Notes under the pieces: generated by a model
Databases searched by the model: none
What the model saw: the letters and a program-made list of their open reading frames with translations, nothing else
Told to the model about the DNA's origin: nothing
NCBI GenBank assembly: GCA_051453625.1
Contig: JBOZIK010000001.1
Coordinates: 156,470,494-156,534,493 of the forward strand
Length of the DNA stretch: 64,000 bases
Direction: 5' to 3'
Source of the DNA: Welwitschia mirabilis
Taxonomy: Eukaryota > Gnetophyta > Gnetopsida > Welwitschiales
Position numbers and translations under genes: made by a program
Shown here: positions 14,180 through 27,659 of the stretch, piece by piece
Numbering within the stretch: position 1 is the stretch's first letter
Layout of the letters: each line of letters begins with the position of its first letter

Positions 14180-16060
14180 ATATAAAATCTTTATAATTAC
14201 TTTTGACAGATTAATATTTGTTTGATTCAAATCCCATAAACCTATTTTTGATTTCTTTTGAAAATATTTAATTCAATTAAATCACCAACATAAAATTCAT
14301 CACCTTTACTCTCTTATTCTTTGCTGATTTGTTATTATCATTTTTCTTTTGTAATTTCTTCATTAAAAATTGATGCACATCACTATTTATTGTAAGTTAA
14401 CATTTATCAACTTTGAATGCCTTTTAACTCTACTAACAACATCAATTGTATGTGGTTAAAAACCATGACATACTCAAATGGAGGGTTTTCCTATGTTGTT
14501 ATTGACTATTTTAATATTAGAAAAATTGATCATGTACTAAATTCCTCTTTTATTATTTTGAATCTCCTTACATAACATCTCAACAAGTAACATATCATGC
14601 ATCCTAAGCTTTCTAATAAGGAATAAAGTATGAATCTTCTCAAAACTATTAACAACAATCAAAACTAAATCATTACCATTAATAGTCATTAGAACAGTAA
14701 GAATAAGATCCATATATGTCCTAACATGAAATTGATAGTAGCAAATAGAATCCTACATTTCAAGAACCCTCCTTTGCTCTTTGATAAACATGACATTCTT
14801 TCAGAAATTTTTATGTATATTTGTACATATTAGGCTAATCATAATTTCTAAATTTTTTTATCAACATCATGATTCCTCTCCTACTCTCCTTATTTTTTAT
14901 TTTATTTCGAATTTAAATGTAAGACATATGTTAGAATGCATACCTACTATTTTAAGATAACACCTTGTCCTTAACAAAATTACTATCTTGTACCTTATTA
15001 TTTATAAATAATGATTCTTAACATCTCACTAAATTTATTGAAAATAAACATCATCCTTATATGTATCTTGTAAATTATGAATACTACCAATAAACATAGA
15101 ACTTACAATAGCATAATAATACTTATGGATTAAGACATCAATCACCTAATTTGCTTTACCATGTTTATGCTTTAATGTAAAAATATATTTTGATAACTTC
15201 TGACTCCATTTATTGTTTTTAGCAAATAACTTCTACTATGAATTCAACTATCTAAATATCTTATGATCAATATAAAATGTAAATTCACAATTCAATAGTA
15301 ATGCCTTTGGTTCTTTGATGTTTGCAAAATTATATGTAACTCCTCATACGTAGAATTTCTTAATTTTGAATTATTCAACTTTTTGTTAAAGAAATAAATT
15401 AAACTATCTTTTCAAATTTGAATAGTCATTTATTTAACTTCATTACGATTTGCATAAGCCTTTATATGAAATGGTTTTTAAAAGTACAATAAGGTAAGAA
15501 CTAATTTCTTAAAATAGTTTATTTTTCTTACTTAAATGATTTATTAGCTAGATCTATTCATTTAAATTACTTGTCATTATTTATATTATCTAACATAGAT
15601 TCTAAAATCCTATATAATCCATAAATGAAGTTTTAATAAAATAAAATACTTACCTACTTGGCTTATTTTGCTATCAATCACATTTTTATTAGTTTTACAT
15701 TTGTTATATCCATTTTTACTCCATCTTGTAGTACAACCTTTAGCAAAACTATATGTTGCCTAGTTCACATATAATTTCTCTCCTTATAACATTCATAAAA
15801 ATTTTTAGATAGATAATATGCTCCTATAAATTCTTACTAAATATCAAAACGTCATCCACTTAAATAACCAAATAATTACCTAAGAAATCTTTCAAATCTT
15901 CATTCATCATACACATAAGACAACTATGTATATTTAACAAGTAAAAAGTCATTTACTCTTCATTTATACAAATTCTCAAGTAATTTAAAGAAATTTATGA
16001 TTTTATTAAATTTGTGACTTAGAGAGGGATAGTGAATATAACTAAGATTCCATTCATGAA
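14180..16060 (-). pseudogene. Ty3/gypsy pol remnant (RT, RNase H, integrase)
   Basis: Read on the minus strand from 16,000 downwards, broken frames give RT: MCMMNEDLKDFLGNYLVI followed by VDDVLIFSKNL at about 15,900-15,830. RNase H-like segments follow: a LTLLYF.KPFHIKAYA block near 15,490 and SLIYFFNKKLN near 15,390, equivalent to PDFTKPFEVETDAS and IAYFSEKLN. KWSQKLSKYIFTLKHKHGKA near 15,210 matches the linker before integrase. The integrase core is near 14,720-14,640 (MDLILTVLMTINGNDLVLIV), with PFEYVMVFNHI near 14,470. Stops and frameshifts are frequent. It is a separate element from the one at 2.6-9.2 kb and in the opposite orientation. I did not find its LTRs. Confidence 0.75.
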
Positions 16061-19000
16061 ATGGCATAAGGAATAAAAACTATACATAAAAGAAATTGAT
16101 AATAAATATAAACATGAAAAAAATTTAATGCATTTGAACCCTTTCTAGCCTACCTTCATAAATCAAATTCTTCTTATATTATTAGAAAGTTAGATCAAAA
16201 CTATTATAGTATCATGTAATCCTTAATTACAACATCAATCACAACCTTCATAACAATATCCTCATAAGATATTACTTGAGTATTAATTTCAACTCATCAC
16301 TAGCTATCCTTCACAATTATCTCTCCAAATTAAGAATTTTTTGACTTTTTCATTCCTTGAGGGTTTACCCATTAAGTAGGGTTTGATGAAGGTTAAAGAT
16401 CACTTTTACTAATGAATTCTATTAAATGCAAAAAATTGCCTTCATTAATAAATCATAATAAATGACAGATATCATCAAAACTAACTAAAAATCAATTTGA
16501 AGTTAATTATACTCCACTAGAATTATTTTAAGTAACTTCGTTATTATTCTAAATACATTTTTCTATGAAAAATTTATCCTTCATTAAGAGGATGTCCTTG
16601 TATCATTCCTTTTAACTTGAAAAGAACTCTATTTATTTTGAATTATATTTAGGAAGCTTATACCATATTTCAATTAATTCTTCTTATATAACACATCTTT
16701 TTATTTATGTTGACATATTTGAGTCTTGTTTTCCTTGACATCAAGTTTAATAACTGGAATATCTTCTTCCTTCTTAAAGTATGCCTTTTCATCATTTATT
16801 ACAATGTTAATATTTAAAAATATAGATGATATAAGACAAACATATAACATTATAATAATTTAAAGTTCTCATGCCTTCAAACCATTCCAGGTGACATGCA
16901 CTTTTTAAAATATTCTCAATGATTTTTAATGGAGTCATCTATAGATGCTTTAATTTTTAAAAAAACTTGTTTTAAAACTTTCTTAAAGATTTTTACTATA
17001 ACTAGATTACCAACATGAAATACATTACATGTCCTCATATGTAATACAACTTTATATTTTTCATTTATTTTTTATTCCTCCTAATAACAAATTATAAAAT
17101 CTACTATCTATTGTGCATAGTTATTTTACAACTCTAAAGACCTCTCAACTATATCAACGACATCAAATACACATGATACAAAAGAAAAGACAAAACTTAT
17201 GGATATGTATAAAACCTTGATACTTTGTAATAACCTCATGTTTTTATCAAAGCTTAACTAGAATGATGAGATTCTTTATTAAGTGATTTATAATCAAAGT
17301 AGATTGATGGAGATCCTAATTTGATCATGCTTAAAATTGAGTAAATAAAATATTAGACTAACTAAAATTAATATAAAAACTAGGTTTTTCATTAGATCAA
17401 CTAGATTTTTTATTAGAATGATTATACTAAGATCATGATTTCTATTTACCAAGTTCAAATGAGGTTAGGACAACTAGATAACCATTAAGTTAATAAGGTG
17501 TGTACATGAATGTTACAAAGGGAAGAAATAATTAATTTAAGTTTATATTTATTCAATAGTACTATAAATAATAATTATTCTTAATCTACATCGATTTTCA
17601 TGTTTTAACTAATATTACAATTTGCAATCTTTATAAGATGTGTTGTATATATCAAGGTATAGGTAGTAGTTATAAATAAATAAACTAAGAAGTTCTATTA
17701 TAGCTTAATTAATTCTAATTTTCTTTATTAGGGATTATAAGGGCATTTCATAGATTAGAAGATTTATAGAAAGAGATTAGAAATTAGATAATGTAGAATT
17801 CTCCTCCTAGAAATTAGGAAAAGCAATCTATTAAGAATTCCAAGCCAAGTAAAAGATATTATACTAGCTACAACTTGGATTTGTAAATAAGAAATAAATT
17901 GTTCACTATAGATTATAAATGTCATGAAAGAACAAGTATTAGAAGTATTACATCTTATAATGAATATGTAGGAAATATGAAAATAGCATGAAAGATGTCA
18001 TGAACTAACATGTAAATCATCTAAATCTTAATAATACATAGAAAGAACATATCTAAAAGATAAATACTAAATAATATTTAAAATAAAATATAGCATAATT
18101 AATAATCCTAATTTTGTTAATAGTATGAGAATAAGAAATTCCAATAATATATCAAAGTGCATTTACTAATGATGCAAACACTATAAAAACTATAAATTCA
18201 TCACAAATCAAGTATATGGCTTATAAGAAAAATGACTCATGATTTAATCATTCCTATGTACCCAAGGAGGGAGAAGAAAGACTTAAAATGTCATGATGAG
18301 AGAAGCCCTTATCATAGCCCTATGGATCTAGATTTAGAATGGTGGAGTCCTGATGGATGGATATAACTCTATTTAGATGTAAGATAAAGTGTGAAATGAA
18401 TCATGGAATGAATGAAATATAATTACCATTGAGGTAGGCCTTACTAATATGTCCTTACTTAGGTTGTAAATTTCATCTATATGTTCTTATTATTAACAGA
18501 CAATACCAATAGCTATCCTTGAATAGTAGGATAAACATATGTAGTTCCTTCTCTTCATAGACTAGTCTATCACTAGTCAATAAGGTGAATCCATTGACTT
18601 ATCCTCTATTTATTGTTTAATTCTTCACAAGACCCATTATTCTTCAAAATGTAAGCGACCCTAGTAGAACTAATCTTGATATTGATTCTTTTTACCTAAT
18701 GGTCCCAACAAAGTTTGATAGCTTAAGATTACATATAAATGAAATACTAAAGTTTAGTTCTCCTTAATAATAATTTTATAAATTAAAGGGTAAAACATAT
18801 ATAATAATAATTCAATATTAGATATGGTATTTATAGTCTAAAAACTATATTAAGTTACTAAATTTTAAGGTACAAATATGTTAAATTTCAGTGGTAAACA
18901 CTCACCCAACTAACCATTTTCTAGTTCACTAGCAAATATTAAGTAACATGGAGTTATAAATAATACTTAACGATTTAAAAATTTTCCAAGTCCCATATTC

Positions 19001-19603
19001 GTTAACTAAATCAATGAGCTTAAAAACCTTAATCAATAGTCACATACAATTTATATATTAGAAAAATTCATTTTAAATTATGAAATTATAAACTAAAAGA
19101 AAATTTTTATCTTTAAAATTTGTGATTGTTTTTGCTTCAATATTTACATATTTGGACCCTAAAATTTAGTAAATTATTATATTTTTAAGCCCATAAATAT
19201 CATAATTATAATTTACTTATGACTAACATATTTTATTCTCTAATTATTAAAATTATTATAAGAATAAATTACTTCCAATATTTTATTTATAAGTTATCTT
19301 AAGCCATCCAAAATTTAATGGACCAAGGTTAACTAAAGGTAGTAATGCTACCATTTGGAAGACTAACACTGTTAATGTTTTGGAGCCAAGTGGATTCTAT
19401 ATTAAAGAATAAGATAGCTAGATACTAACTTGACAAATTAATCTTATAACCAAGTGCTAGAATAGTCTATGAATACTAAGGACTACATATCTATGTTCTA
19501 CCACCTAAGTAGATTTATCACTACCCATCATAAGGATGAGCTAATAAACTTATTTAATTACATCCTACCTTAAGGATTAATCATCATTAGTCCTTAATCT
19601 TTC
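16061..19603. other. Unassigned AT-rich DNA, possibly upstream parts of the minus-strand gypsy element
   Basis: By position, 16.1-17.2 kb should hold the protease and gag of the minus-strand element, but no motif was clear enough to name. 18.2-19.4 kb has slightly more balanced composition and may contain LTR sequence. No open frame or RNA gene was recognised. Confidence 0.35.
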
Positions 19604-19757
19604 ATTCATCACTTGATCATAAAGCTTGGATTCCATCAACAAAACATGTTTCCTCGTCATCCATCAAAACTTTACAATTCATTCATCACTTGATCATAAA
19701 GCTTGGATTCCATCATCAAAACATGTTTCATCGTCATCCATCAAAACTCTACAATTC
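19604..19757. repeat. Two-copy tandem repeat, 77 bp unit
   Basis: The unit beginning ATTCATCACTTGATCATAAA at 19,604 repeats at 19,681 with only a few changes (CATCAACAAAAC versus CATCATCAAAAC, TTTCCTCG versus TTTCATCG). The high identity shows the duplication is younger than the surrounding elements. Confidence 0.9.
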
Positions 19758-21429
19758 CAAGTAAAAATCTATCATTTCAAATCTAGAATTAAAATGCCTA
19801 TGATGAGATCTTCTTTCATCATGAGGTTCTAAGCCTTTTTTCTCCTCCCTAGGAGCAAGGAGATGATTGATTCATGTATTATCCATCATGCCATTCCTTA
19901 AACATAACTAATGATTTGGTGCTCTTTATAATACTGGCATCATTAGTGAATGCACTTTGATCTATGATTAGATTTACTTTACTTTTTGGTCTTTACTTTA
20001 ATTAAGATTATTGGTTATGTAATAACATTATTTGAATGTTTCTTTGTATTTACTTTTTAGGTTTATTCCTTCAATGTTTTGTAGGATTTAAATGATTGAT
20101 ACATTAGTAGATAATATTTTTCATACTATCATGGTAAGATGTGACGTTTCCTTTACTTATGATTTATTACATTCAAAGTCTATATTGAGTAACTTATTGC
20201 TTGTTTAAAAAACCAAGTTGTGGTTTGTGAGTAATCTCTTACTGGGATAAGGTTTACATGATAGATTTCCTTATCAATAGTCCTTCTTGATTACTAGGAA
20301 GAGATATTAGTTCAAGTGAATTATTTTTTTTAATTACTTTTGAGACTCTTGTTCTACTCAAAATTACCTTTGAAACCTTTACTAGTTCTTGTAAGCTTTA
20401 TAGTCCCCATGAGAGAATAATAATTTGGATTAACTATACTATAATAAATTTAAATCTACTATCTATACCTTAACAATAAGTGAATATCTTTAGTAGATCA
20501 TAATTTTATATGGGAGTTAAGATCTTATTTTTCAAAAAGTACTTTTATTTGTGAAATATTTTTTATTCTTCCATTTTTAAATCTATATTTACCAAAATTA
20601 TAAGGGGGAATTTATTTATGTTTTACATAAGCTAGGTGCATTTCAAGCATAGGAGCATGCATCCATGGATGTATACCTTACATTTGTAGATGAGGCATCA
20701 CTTCTATCTAGGTGTGATTTATCCTTGTTTTTGTATTCCTAGTTTCAAATAGGTTAGGTTTTATTCTGATACCAAAATTTATGAAACCACTTTCTACATT
20801 TTACTATTTATAAATAAATTTTTTAATAAATAAAAATTCTCCAAATCAAAAATAGTTTTTGTTAGACATCCTATGCAACCTTTTATATTAAGTTCTGTCT
20901 ATTTTTCATAATGAAAAATTTCTTAATTTACCAACACCATTGTCACTTCTACTAGCATTACTGCACTTTTTTAAATTTCTCTACTTTCAAATTATTAGTT
21001 GTGTATTTAATAATCTCTATCGTTTTGCACTAGTGGCCTATTACAAAAACTTAATTCTGTTTTATTTCACTTTTCTTTTTTTTCCTCTTATTTCTCCCAA
21101 ACCAATCTTGGCTTATCATACACCATTGCATTAGAGTTAGTACTAGCCAATTTCTTAGGGAAGATAAAATCGAACTAGAATTCCAACTGCTCCTAAATAA
21201 CTCTAACATTAATTTTCATCAAAAATACCTAAAATTTTTATTTTGAAGTACTGAAACTTTAACTAAACATTGTGTTGACATTCTTTTGGCTAAACTTACC
21301 ATGTGTAGTATAGATAGAAATAGTATTTGTTAAGGGTCACCTAGAAGAGCTTTAAAAGCATTATGGTAATTTGAGTGTTTAGTTACACCTTCTCACATAG
21401 TTCTACTCCTTAACCTCAATAAAATTAAA
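19758..21429. other. Non-coding DNA, possible leader of the Athila-like element
   Basis: No protein motif is visible. By position, the LTR and leader of the gag region that follows could lie here, but no second LTR copy or primer-binding site was found to prove it. Confidence 0.3.
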
Positions 21430-23420
21430 ATCATATATCATTAATTTGTGCCCAAATTACATGGCCTAGATTCTAAAGATTGCTATGAACACTTAAGAGA
21501 ATTTGAGGCATCAAGTTCAACCATAAGAGATGCAGGATAAAGTAGTTAGAAATAAGATTTTCCATTTTCTTTGAGGGAAAAAGTAAAATCTTGGCTACAA
21601 AACTTAAACCTTATTCTATTAGATCATGAAGAGATTTCACATGTGAGTTATCTAAGGAAAGAAAGGTAAAAAAAGGAATAAGAAGAAGAAGGAAAAAGAA
21701 AATTTTAATAGCACACAAACCTCATAAAATTAAAAGAAAAATTATGGATTTTTAAGAACAAGATAAAAACCTTTTCACAAGGCCTCTAAGTAATCTAAAC
21801 ACATATAAAAGATTTGTACACAACATGGGTTTGAGGCTTGGAGATCATTGAGCTTTTTCTATGAATAATTAAGTGCATAAAGTAAGCAACTAGTAAAATG
21901 ATGAATGATAAAGATTTCACAACTACAAAGCTAAAGGAAGCTTGAGAGATCTTGGAAAATATAATTGAGATCTCTAAAAATTGGGATAAATATTCTATAA
22001 ATATTAAAGTAGGAAAACAAGATTCTAAAGTCATAGGAAGAAGAATTTATAAGTTGGATGAAGAAATAATCTTACTCAATAAGTTAAACCACATCAGTAA
22101 AATGTCAGATAATCTTAAGGCATTTAAACTTAAAAAAATTATTGTTAGATCTACATGTAATATATGTATTTCTTATGAGTATAAAACTACTAAGCATTCT
22201 TGTACCTCACTTTATAAATAAATAGTAACTATAGAGATGAATTTTATAAAATCTGAAAGGGTCTTTTGGAACAGCAATACGACCACAACTACTAAAGTCA
22301 TGATTTCCTTTTGGATATTCTTATAAAAAAAGTTGGAAAAACCATCGTGGTTTTTCATGGAAGACTTCATAAAATAAGGCACCTACTTGAAACACATTAC
22401 TCATTCAACTTTAAATCAGATCACTAGAGGACATTCTAAAATAATTCATGGATGCCTAGTTAGCCACTCATAATAAACAACCTAAAATCAACAACCAAAT
22501 TAATAAAGCTCTTCAACATCTAGAATATGAAATGAGTCAACTTTCTCAAACTATGACCCCTAGCCTAACTGCACTTAATCAGAGAGAAAGGGATAAGATT
22601 CTAGTTGAACTTATTTCTAACCTAAAAGGTGTAAACACTATTGAACAATTAGGAGAAGTTAACAGAGTCAATGTTATCTCACGTACAAGTGGTACGCAGA
22701 TAAATAAACATGTCTAATCACCTAGAAAAGCATCTTTTACATGTAATCTCTTAGTTAAACCTACTTTTAAAAGTGAAAAATATTAAGAAGATGATGTAGA
22801 AAAATTTAAATGTGAGAAATTATGAAAATTCCCATTGGCCAAATGTCTTACATCATTAGGGAAATAAATAGAATAAAGAAGAATATCTGAATATCTTGAA
22901 GAAAGTAAAATAAACATTCCACAAAAAAGTCCTAGTTTATGTAAAGTTATTTAAAGATATGTGCATGGTAAAGAGAGTTATGAATGTTAAAAAGAGAGCT
23001 TTCTTGACTCGATAGATAAGTGCTATAGTTTACACAACTAAGTTTACAAATCATGGTTTCCCAATAATTTCATATGTTATATAAAACAAAAACATAAATA
23101 GAACCTAGCTAGATTTAAGGGAGAGTGTGGAATTAATGCCCGACTTTCTACGCAAAGAACTTACATTAGGAGGACTAAAGAAAAAAATAAAAAGTACATT
23201 ATAATTTACTAAAAAATTAACCAAGATAACATAGAAATAATAGAACATGTAGTAACGTAAATAGGCAAGTTTTTCTATCTCATGAACATTATAGTCTTAG
23301 ACATAGAAGACAACCCAAAAGGATTCCTCCTTATCTAAGGAAGAAAATTTCTAGCTACCTCTAATGACTTAATAAACTATAGAAATGGAATAGTAAAGAT
23401 GCCATTAGAAACACGGATAT
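21430..23420 (+). pseudogene. Athila-like Ty3/gypsy gag and protease remnant
   Basis: Broken plus-strand frames give YEHLREFE and FPFSLREKVKSWLQNL at 21,480-21,610, equivalent to the plant gag motif HLKEF...FPFSL.G.AKDWL. Next comes DFTTTKLKEA.EILENI with NWDKYS near 21,915-21,990, equivalent to the EAWDFLEDLAE..W segment. A linker EMSQLSQTMTPSLTALNQRE at about 22,530-22,590 corresponds to the QIGQLA..LN.RE..KLPSQ region. ISEYLEESKINIPQ follows near 22,890. The protease end (NIIVLDIEDN, GRKFLATSNDLIN) lies near 23,285-23,380. Order and motifs fit the Athila group. RT, integrase and LTRs were not recognised, so the copy is truncated as well as full of stops. Confidence 0.65.
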
Positions 23421-24279
23421 AAAGTTACAAGTCTTTAATTCACTAAAAAATAACCTTATGGACAACTTAGAATACATAGATTTAATCAATGCCCATGAAA
23501 ATCATGAACCTCAAGTTCCACATAAATTAGTAAACAAACTTGAAAAACTTGGGTCTAAAGCCTATGAAAATGAAAAAAACTTGAAAAATAAGCCTACCTT
23601 GATAAGCACATCCTTAGAAAACCCTCTAGAGCTAATGACATGATCATACAACTTGATTCAAGACTTTACAAAGTTTTTAGTGTATTCATATCCAAGTGGA
23701 TTAGATATTTTCAAGTACTAGAATTTTTTTTTCATGGTTCTATCAAGATTATAGTCTTTAATGGTAAATATTCTTTAAGAATAATGGCCAAAGACTTGAG
23801 TGTTTTTAGAAATCTATTCCACTACCCATGACTCTCATCCTTTAACCTTAACCTAGAATTGTAGGAAATTTAAAATAAAACTTAAATAAAATTAAAATAA
23901 ATGTAATTTGAGAGAGAGAACTTAACCATATAAAATATAATAATTTGTTCTTGGTTGAAACATAGGGTATGATGAGCATGCAAATCACCTAGTTTATCAT
24001 GTAAGACTTTAATCATTTAGGAATCTTCACTATTTATCTGATTAGGGATGGATTGGGTAAAGGGATTCTTAAGAAAATATTTTCTTTATTAAACATATCA
24101 TACCTGATATTCTATATTGACTTTGAAGTAAGTATAGTCTTAGATATACCCAAAAGAATCCTTGTGAGTATGAAATTTTTAACTTTAAAAATACTATTAA
24201 AGACTTTTGTATGATGTTTGTGTTGGATTTTGTTGGGTGAGAGGATGGGGAAGAAAGGAAGGAGGGCAAGGGAAAGGGA

Positions 24280-26240
24280 GGCTTAGATTCATTTGCATGA
24301 GAAGGATATACACCATAGACACAAAAGGCCTCCATAGGACTCATAAATTTTCATAAGAAGAATACAGATCACACATGTAGACAACTAAATTATTTGTTTT
24401 TGTCATAAGAAAGATACATGTATGTATGTGAATACCTTTATATGAAGGATTCCTTGCTCTAAAGAAAAAGGGAAAGAAGAATAAAAATCAAATAATAATT
24501 AAAAAAAAAAAAGAGTGAAAGGAATCCTTATATGGGAAAACCACATATTGCTAAAGACCTTCACTTTTATGAAGAAAATGAATAATGTATATCAAAGACA
24601 TACATTCTTGTGGCAAAGTTATGCATTTTACAACATAAAGACCTTCCTATCAATTATAACTTATCTCAAAGAGAAGGAAGGAATTGTTGAATGGGGTATG
24701 CACAGGGGAAAGAAGAAGAGGGTGGGGGTTGGAACTAAAGAAATAAGGAAACATGTCATATGGAAACGATAGACTTTCTATATAATGAAGACCTTCATGG
24801 GATGCACTCATACCATAGGGATGAGACACTTTATGTAGAAGAACTTCATTTTTATAGGAAACATATACATTATATATATTAAAGGCCTTTGTATCATTAT
24901 GATCTATTATGGGGATGACATAGACCTCTATTGAGCATTCCTCATGACTGGGTAACCTTCACAGAAATGCACTTGTCATATTAGTTTCAAATAATTAGAA
25001 CCTATGTGATTATCATTTAGCATAACAGATGGTTAAATGGTATATGAAAACATAAACATTCACATCTTTGTAATGGATGTCTAATTTGGTATATTCATGA
25101 TAGGATTGGATGTCAGCTTTGAAAAACCCTTTTCATTTAGTAAAAACTTTCTTTCATATTTGTAATGGACCTATAGTGGCAAAGTAGCATAGTAGTTCAA
25201 GGGGCATTTCTTATCTAGACCTAGCACATCTTCCACACGCTGGTGTATTCTATTTTGTGACTAGTACATGCAAGAGCTTTTGTTATTGGATGTGAGCTTT
25301 GAAAAACCCTTTTCATTTAGTAAAAACTTTCTTTCATATTTGTAATGGACCTATAGTGGCAAAGTAGCATANNNNNNNNNNNNNNNNNNNNNNNNNNNNN
25401 NNNNNNNNNNNNNNNNNNNNNNNNNNNNNNNNNNNNNNNNNNNNNNNNNNNNNNNNNNNNNNNNNNNNNNNNNNNNNNNNNNNNNNNNNNNNNNNNNNNN
25501 NNNNNNNNNNNNNNNNNNNNNNNNNNNNNNNNNNNNNNNNNNNNNNNNNNNNNNNNNNNNNNNNNNNNNNNNNNNNNNNNNNNNNNNNNNNNNNNNNNNN
25601 NNNNNNNNNNNNNNNNNNNNNNNNNNNNNNNNNNNNNNNNCCCAAGGGAGGAAGAAAGAGAAGAAATAAGAAAACATATCATATGGGAAATATAGACTTT
25701 ATATATGATGAAGACCTCCATGAGACACACTCATATCATAGGGATTAGACATTTATGTATAAGACCTCCATTTTCATAGTGAGAACACACATTATATAGA
25801 TTAAAGACTTGTACACCATTATGATATATTATGGGATGAGCATTCCTCATAACTGGGTAACCTACATGGAAATGCCCTTGTCATACTAGTTTCAAATAAT
25901 TATAACATATGTGATTATCATTTATCATAACAGATGGTTAAATGATATATAAATATACAAACATTATATCTTTATGAGTACAATTGAGCCATAGATCAAC
26001 ATCTCTTATACCACTGCACTCATGATTTATTTGGCTTAGAGTTATTACATAGATATTTTTATCATTCTTATCCTATAACCCATCCTATAGATGAGAAAGT
26101 TAGGATGTCTAATTTGGTATATTTATGATAGGCTTAGATGTAAGCTTTGAAAAACCTTTTCCATTTGGTAACAACTCTCTTTCATGTTTATAATAGACCT
26201 ATAGGGGCAAAGTAGAAAATTAGTCTAAGGGGCATTTCTT
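24280..26240. repeat. Local duplications: ~906 bp and ~180 bp offsets, with degenerate short repeats
   Basis: The block around 24,740-25,055 recurs at about 25,650-25,960. For example GAGCATTCCTCATGACTGGG at 24,934 is matched by GAGCATTCCTCATAACTGGG about 906 bases later. Within it, AGCTTTGAAAAACCCTTTTC occurs at 25,115 and again 180 bases later, and a diverged third copy is near 26,140. A short motif of the form AAGACCTYCAT recurs about ten times from 24,330 to 25,810. Nothing here encodes a protein. An assembly gap lies in the middle, so copy number is uncertain. Confidence 0.75.
25372..25640. other. Assembly gap (N run)
   Basis: 269 unknown bases inside the locally duplicated block. Sequence on the left edge is a near-identical copy of sequence 180 bases earlier, so the gap probably reflects repeat-related assembly trouble. 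Confidence 0.99.
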
Positions 26241-26639
26241 ATCCATATCTGGCATATATTCCACATAGTGGTGTGTTCTTCGCTTTCATAACTACTATAC
26301 AAAAGAACTTATGTTTAGAAGTTTTTTGGAGGCAATCTAGAGTTTTGATGCAGTGCATCTTCAATGTGATATCTATTTAGCTCCTTTGTGATGCTATCTG
26401 CTATGAAAATCTAAAAGGGTATAGTAGTATATGCTTAGACCTCATGTCAACTTTCCTATCCCAAAGGGAAGGTTTTTCAATTGATGAGTTATGAACCTCG
26501 AAAATCCTAAATGATGGGCACAAGTGAATCTAAGATATCCAAGGTAGTAGAAGAATTTTTTGGCTCTTTAATGGTGGTAAAATCATCTAGTCCCAAGTCT
26601 TATGTTGCATTAGTAAAAAAAAGAAGTCTCAAAGCTTTC

Positions 26640-27130
26640 TTAACTTGGATTTTACCTTAAAGAACGAAGGAGATATCATCTGTGCAAAGATGCTTATCAA
26701 TTATTCTAAGCATTTAAAGGATCACTTTAGAAATAGCCTCATTGATAAATTCCAATACTCAAGATGGCTTTCGTTTATTGAAAAAGTGTGCTTATGTTGC
26801 AATCAAAAATTTCCTAAAAGTTGTAAGGTAATAACTCTCAGAGATGGATTATTTCATTTTTGTATTTTATGTAGAAGAAGAAATGAATAAGTTTCTAATA
26901 GGAGGGCCCTATTTTTTTTATCATAGAGGTTTAGCCTTAACGAAATGATTCCCCTTCATCCTTGGCAAGCCCACTATTTTTTAAAAGATTCTAATTCAGA
27001 TCTGTATCTCAAATCCTTATCTAAAAATATGACATCATGATTTTTTAAAGCATCCCAGAGATATGTTAAAAGAGTTTGTTAAACTTAATAAAAATACAGA
27101 TCTAATGGCAAAAATGACAGTAGCTAGAAT
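26640..27130 (+). pseudogene. LINE ORF1 remnant (DUF4283-like, with zinc-knuckle protein relatives)
   Basis: The stretch reads KDHFRNSLIDKFQYSR, then SFIEKVCLCC, LRDGLFHFCIL, IPLHPWQAHYF and LKDSNSDLYLKSLSKNM. This follows the plant DUF4283 layout of LINE ORF1 (LVGKF..GRP....R, then RHVLIRL.., then PVWVSLPGLP..., F....L..IAS.LGKPL). It is directly upstream of a LINE endonuclease and RT on the same strand, which supports the call. An open stretch of 81 codons (26,645-26,890) is the longest remaining piece, and stops interrupt the rest. The gag-like protein would bind the element's RNA. Confidence 0.55.
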
Positions 27131-27659
27131 TAGTTTTCAATCAAACGAAAAAAAAAAAAATGGATACTATATGGAGAGAATCAGTTTTCAATCTTAAAAA
27201 TTAAAAATTCCATTGCAAGGTCCAAAATGTGGAAGGAAATAAGAACATAAAGGAAAAATGTAAGAAAAATAAGAAGTTGGAAAAGAATGATTGGAATGAA
27301 GTTAGGAAAAAATACTAAAAAAGAAAGTGAGCTTCAATCCCAAATAATGATCCAATCTCACAAGCAAATAAATAGAACATTCTGTCAGAGGAAGAACCAA
27401 AGTAGACGCAAGAAAACAAAATAGAAAATGAACATGAGTTAGTTAAACACGAGCAGTCACAGTAGTAGACACAAATGGAAATGAGATAGAAATAAAAAGA
27501 GTGATAACAATGTAGATGAGTATGTTGCAGACACACCTATAGATAATAGAACTAGAAAATTTGGGCAGAAGGACAAAAGAATGAGAATGAATACCCAAAA
27601 AGGAGAATTAAAAATGAGATAAAGAAGGACATATAAGATGGTAAGCAATCTTAACTTCC

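Noticed and set aside
20640-20690. GAGCATGCATCCATGGATG palindromic stretch
   Set aside because: Only a few bases pair and composition can explain it; no partner repeat or known site.
25317-25730. Long open frames across the N run at 25.4-25.6 kb
   Set aside because: They consist almost entirely of unknown bases; the readable ends have no family resemblance.
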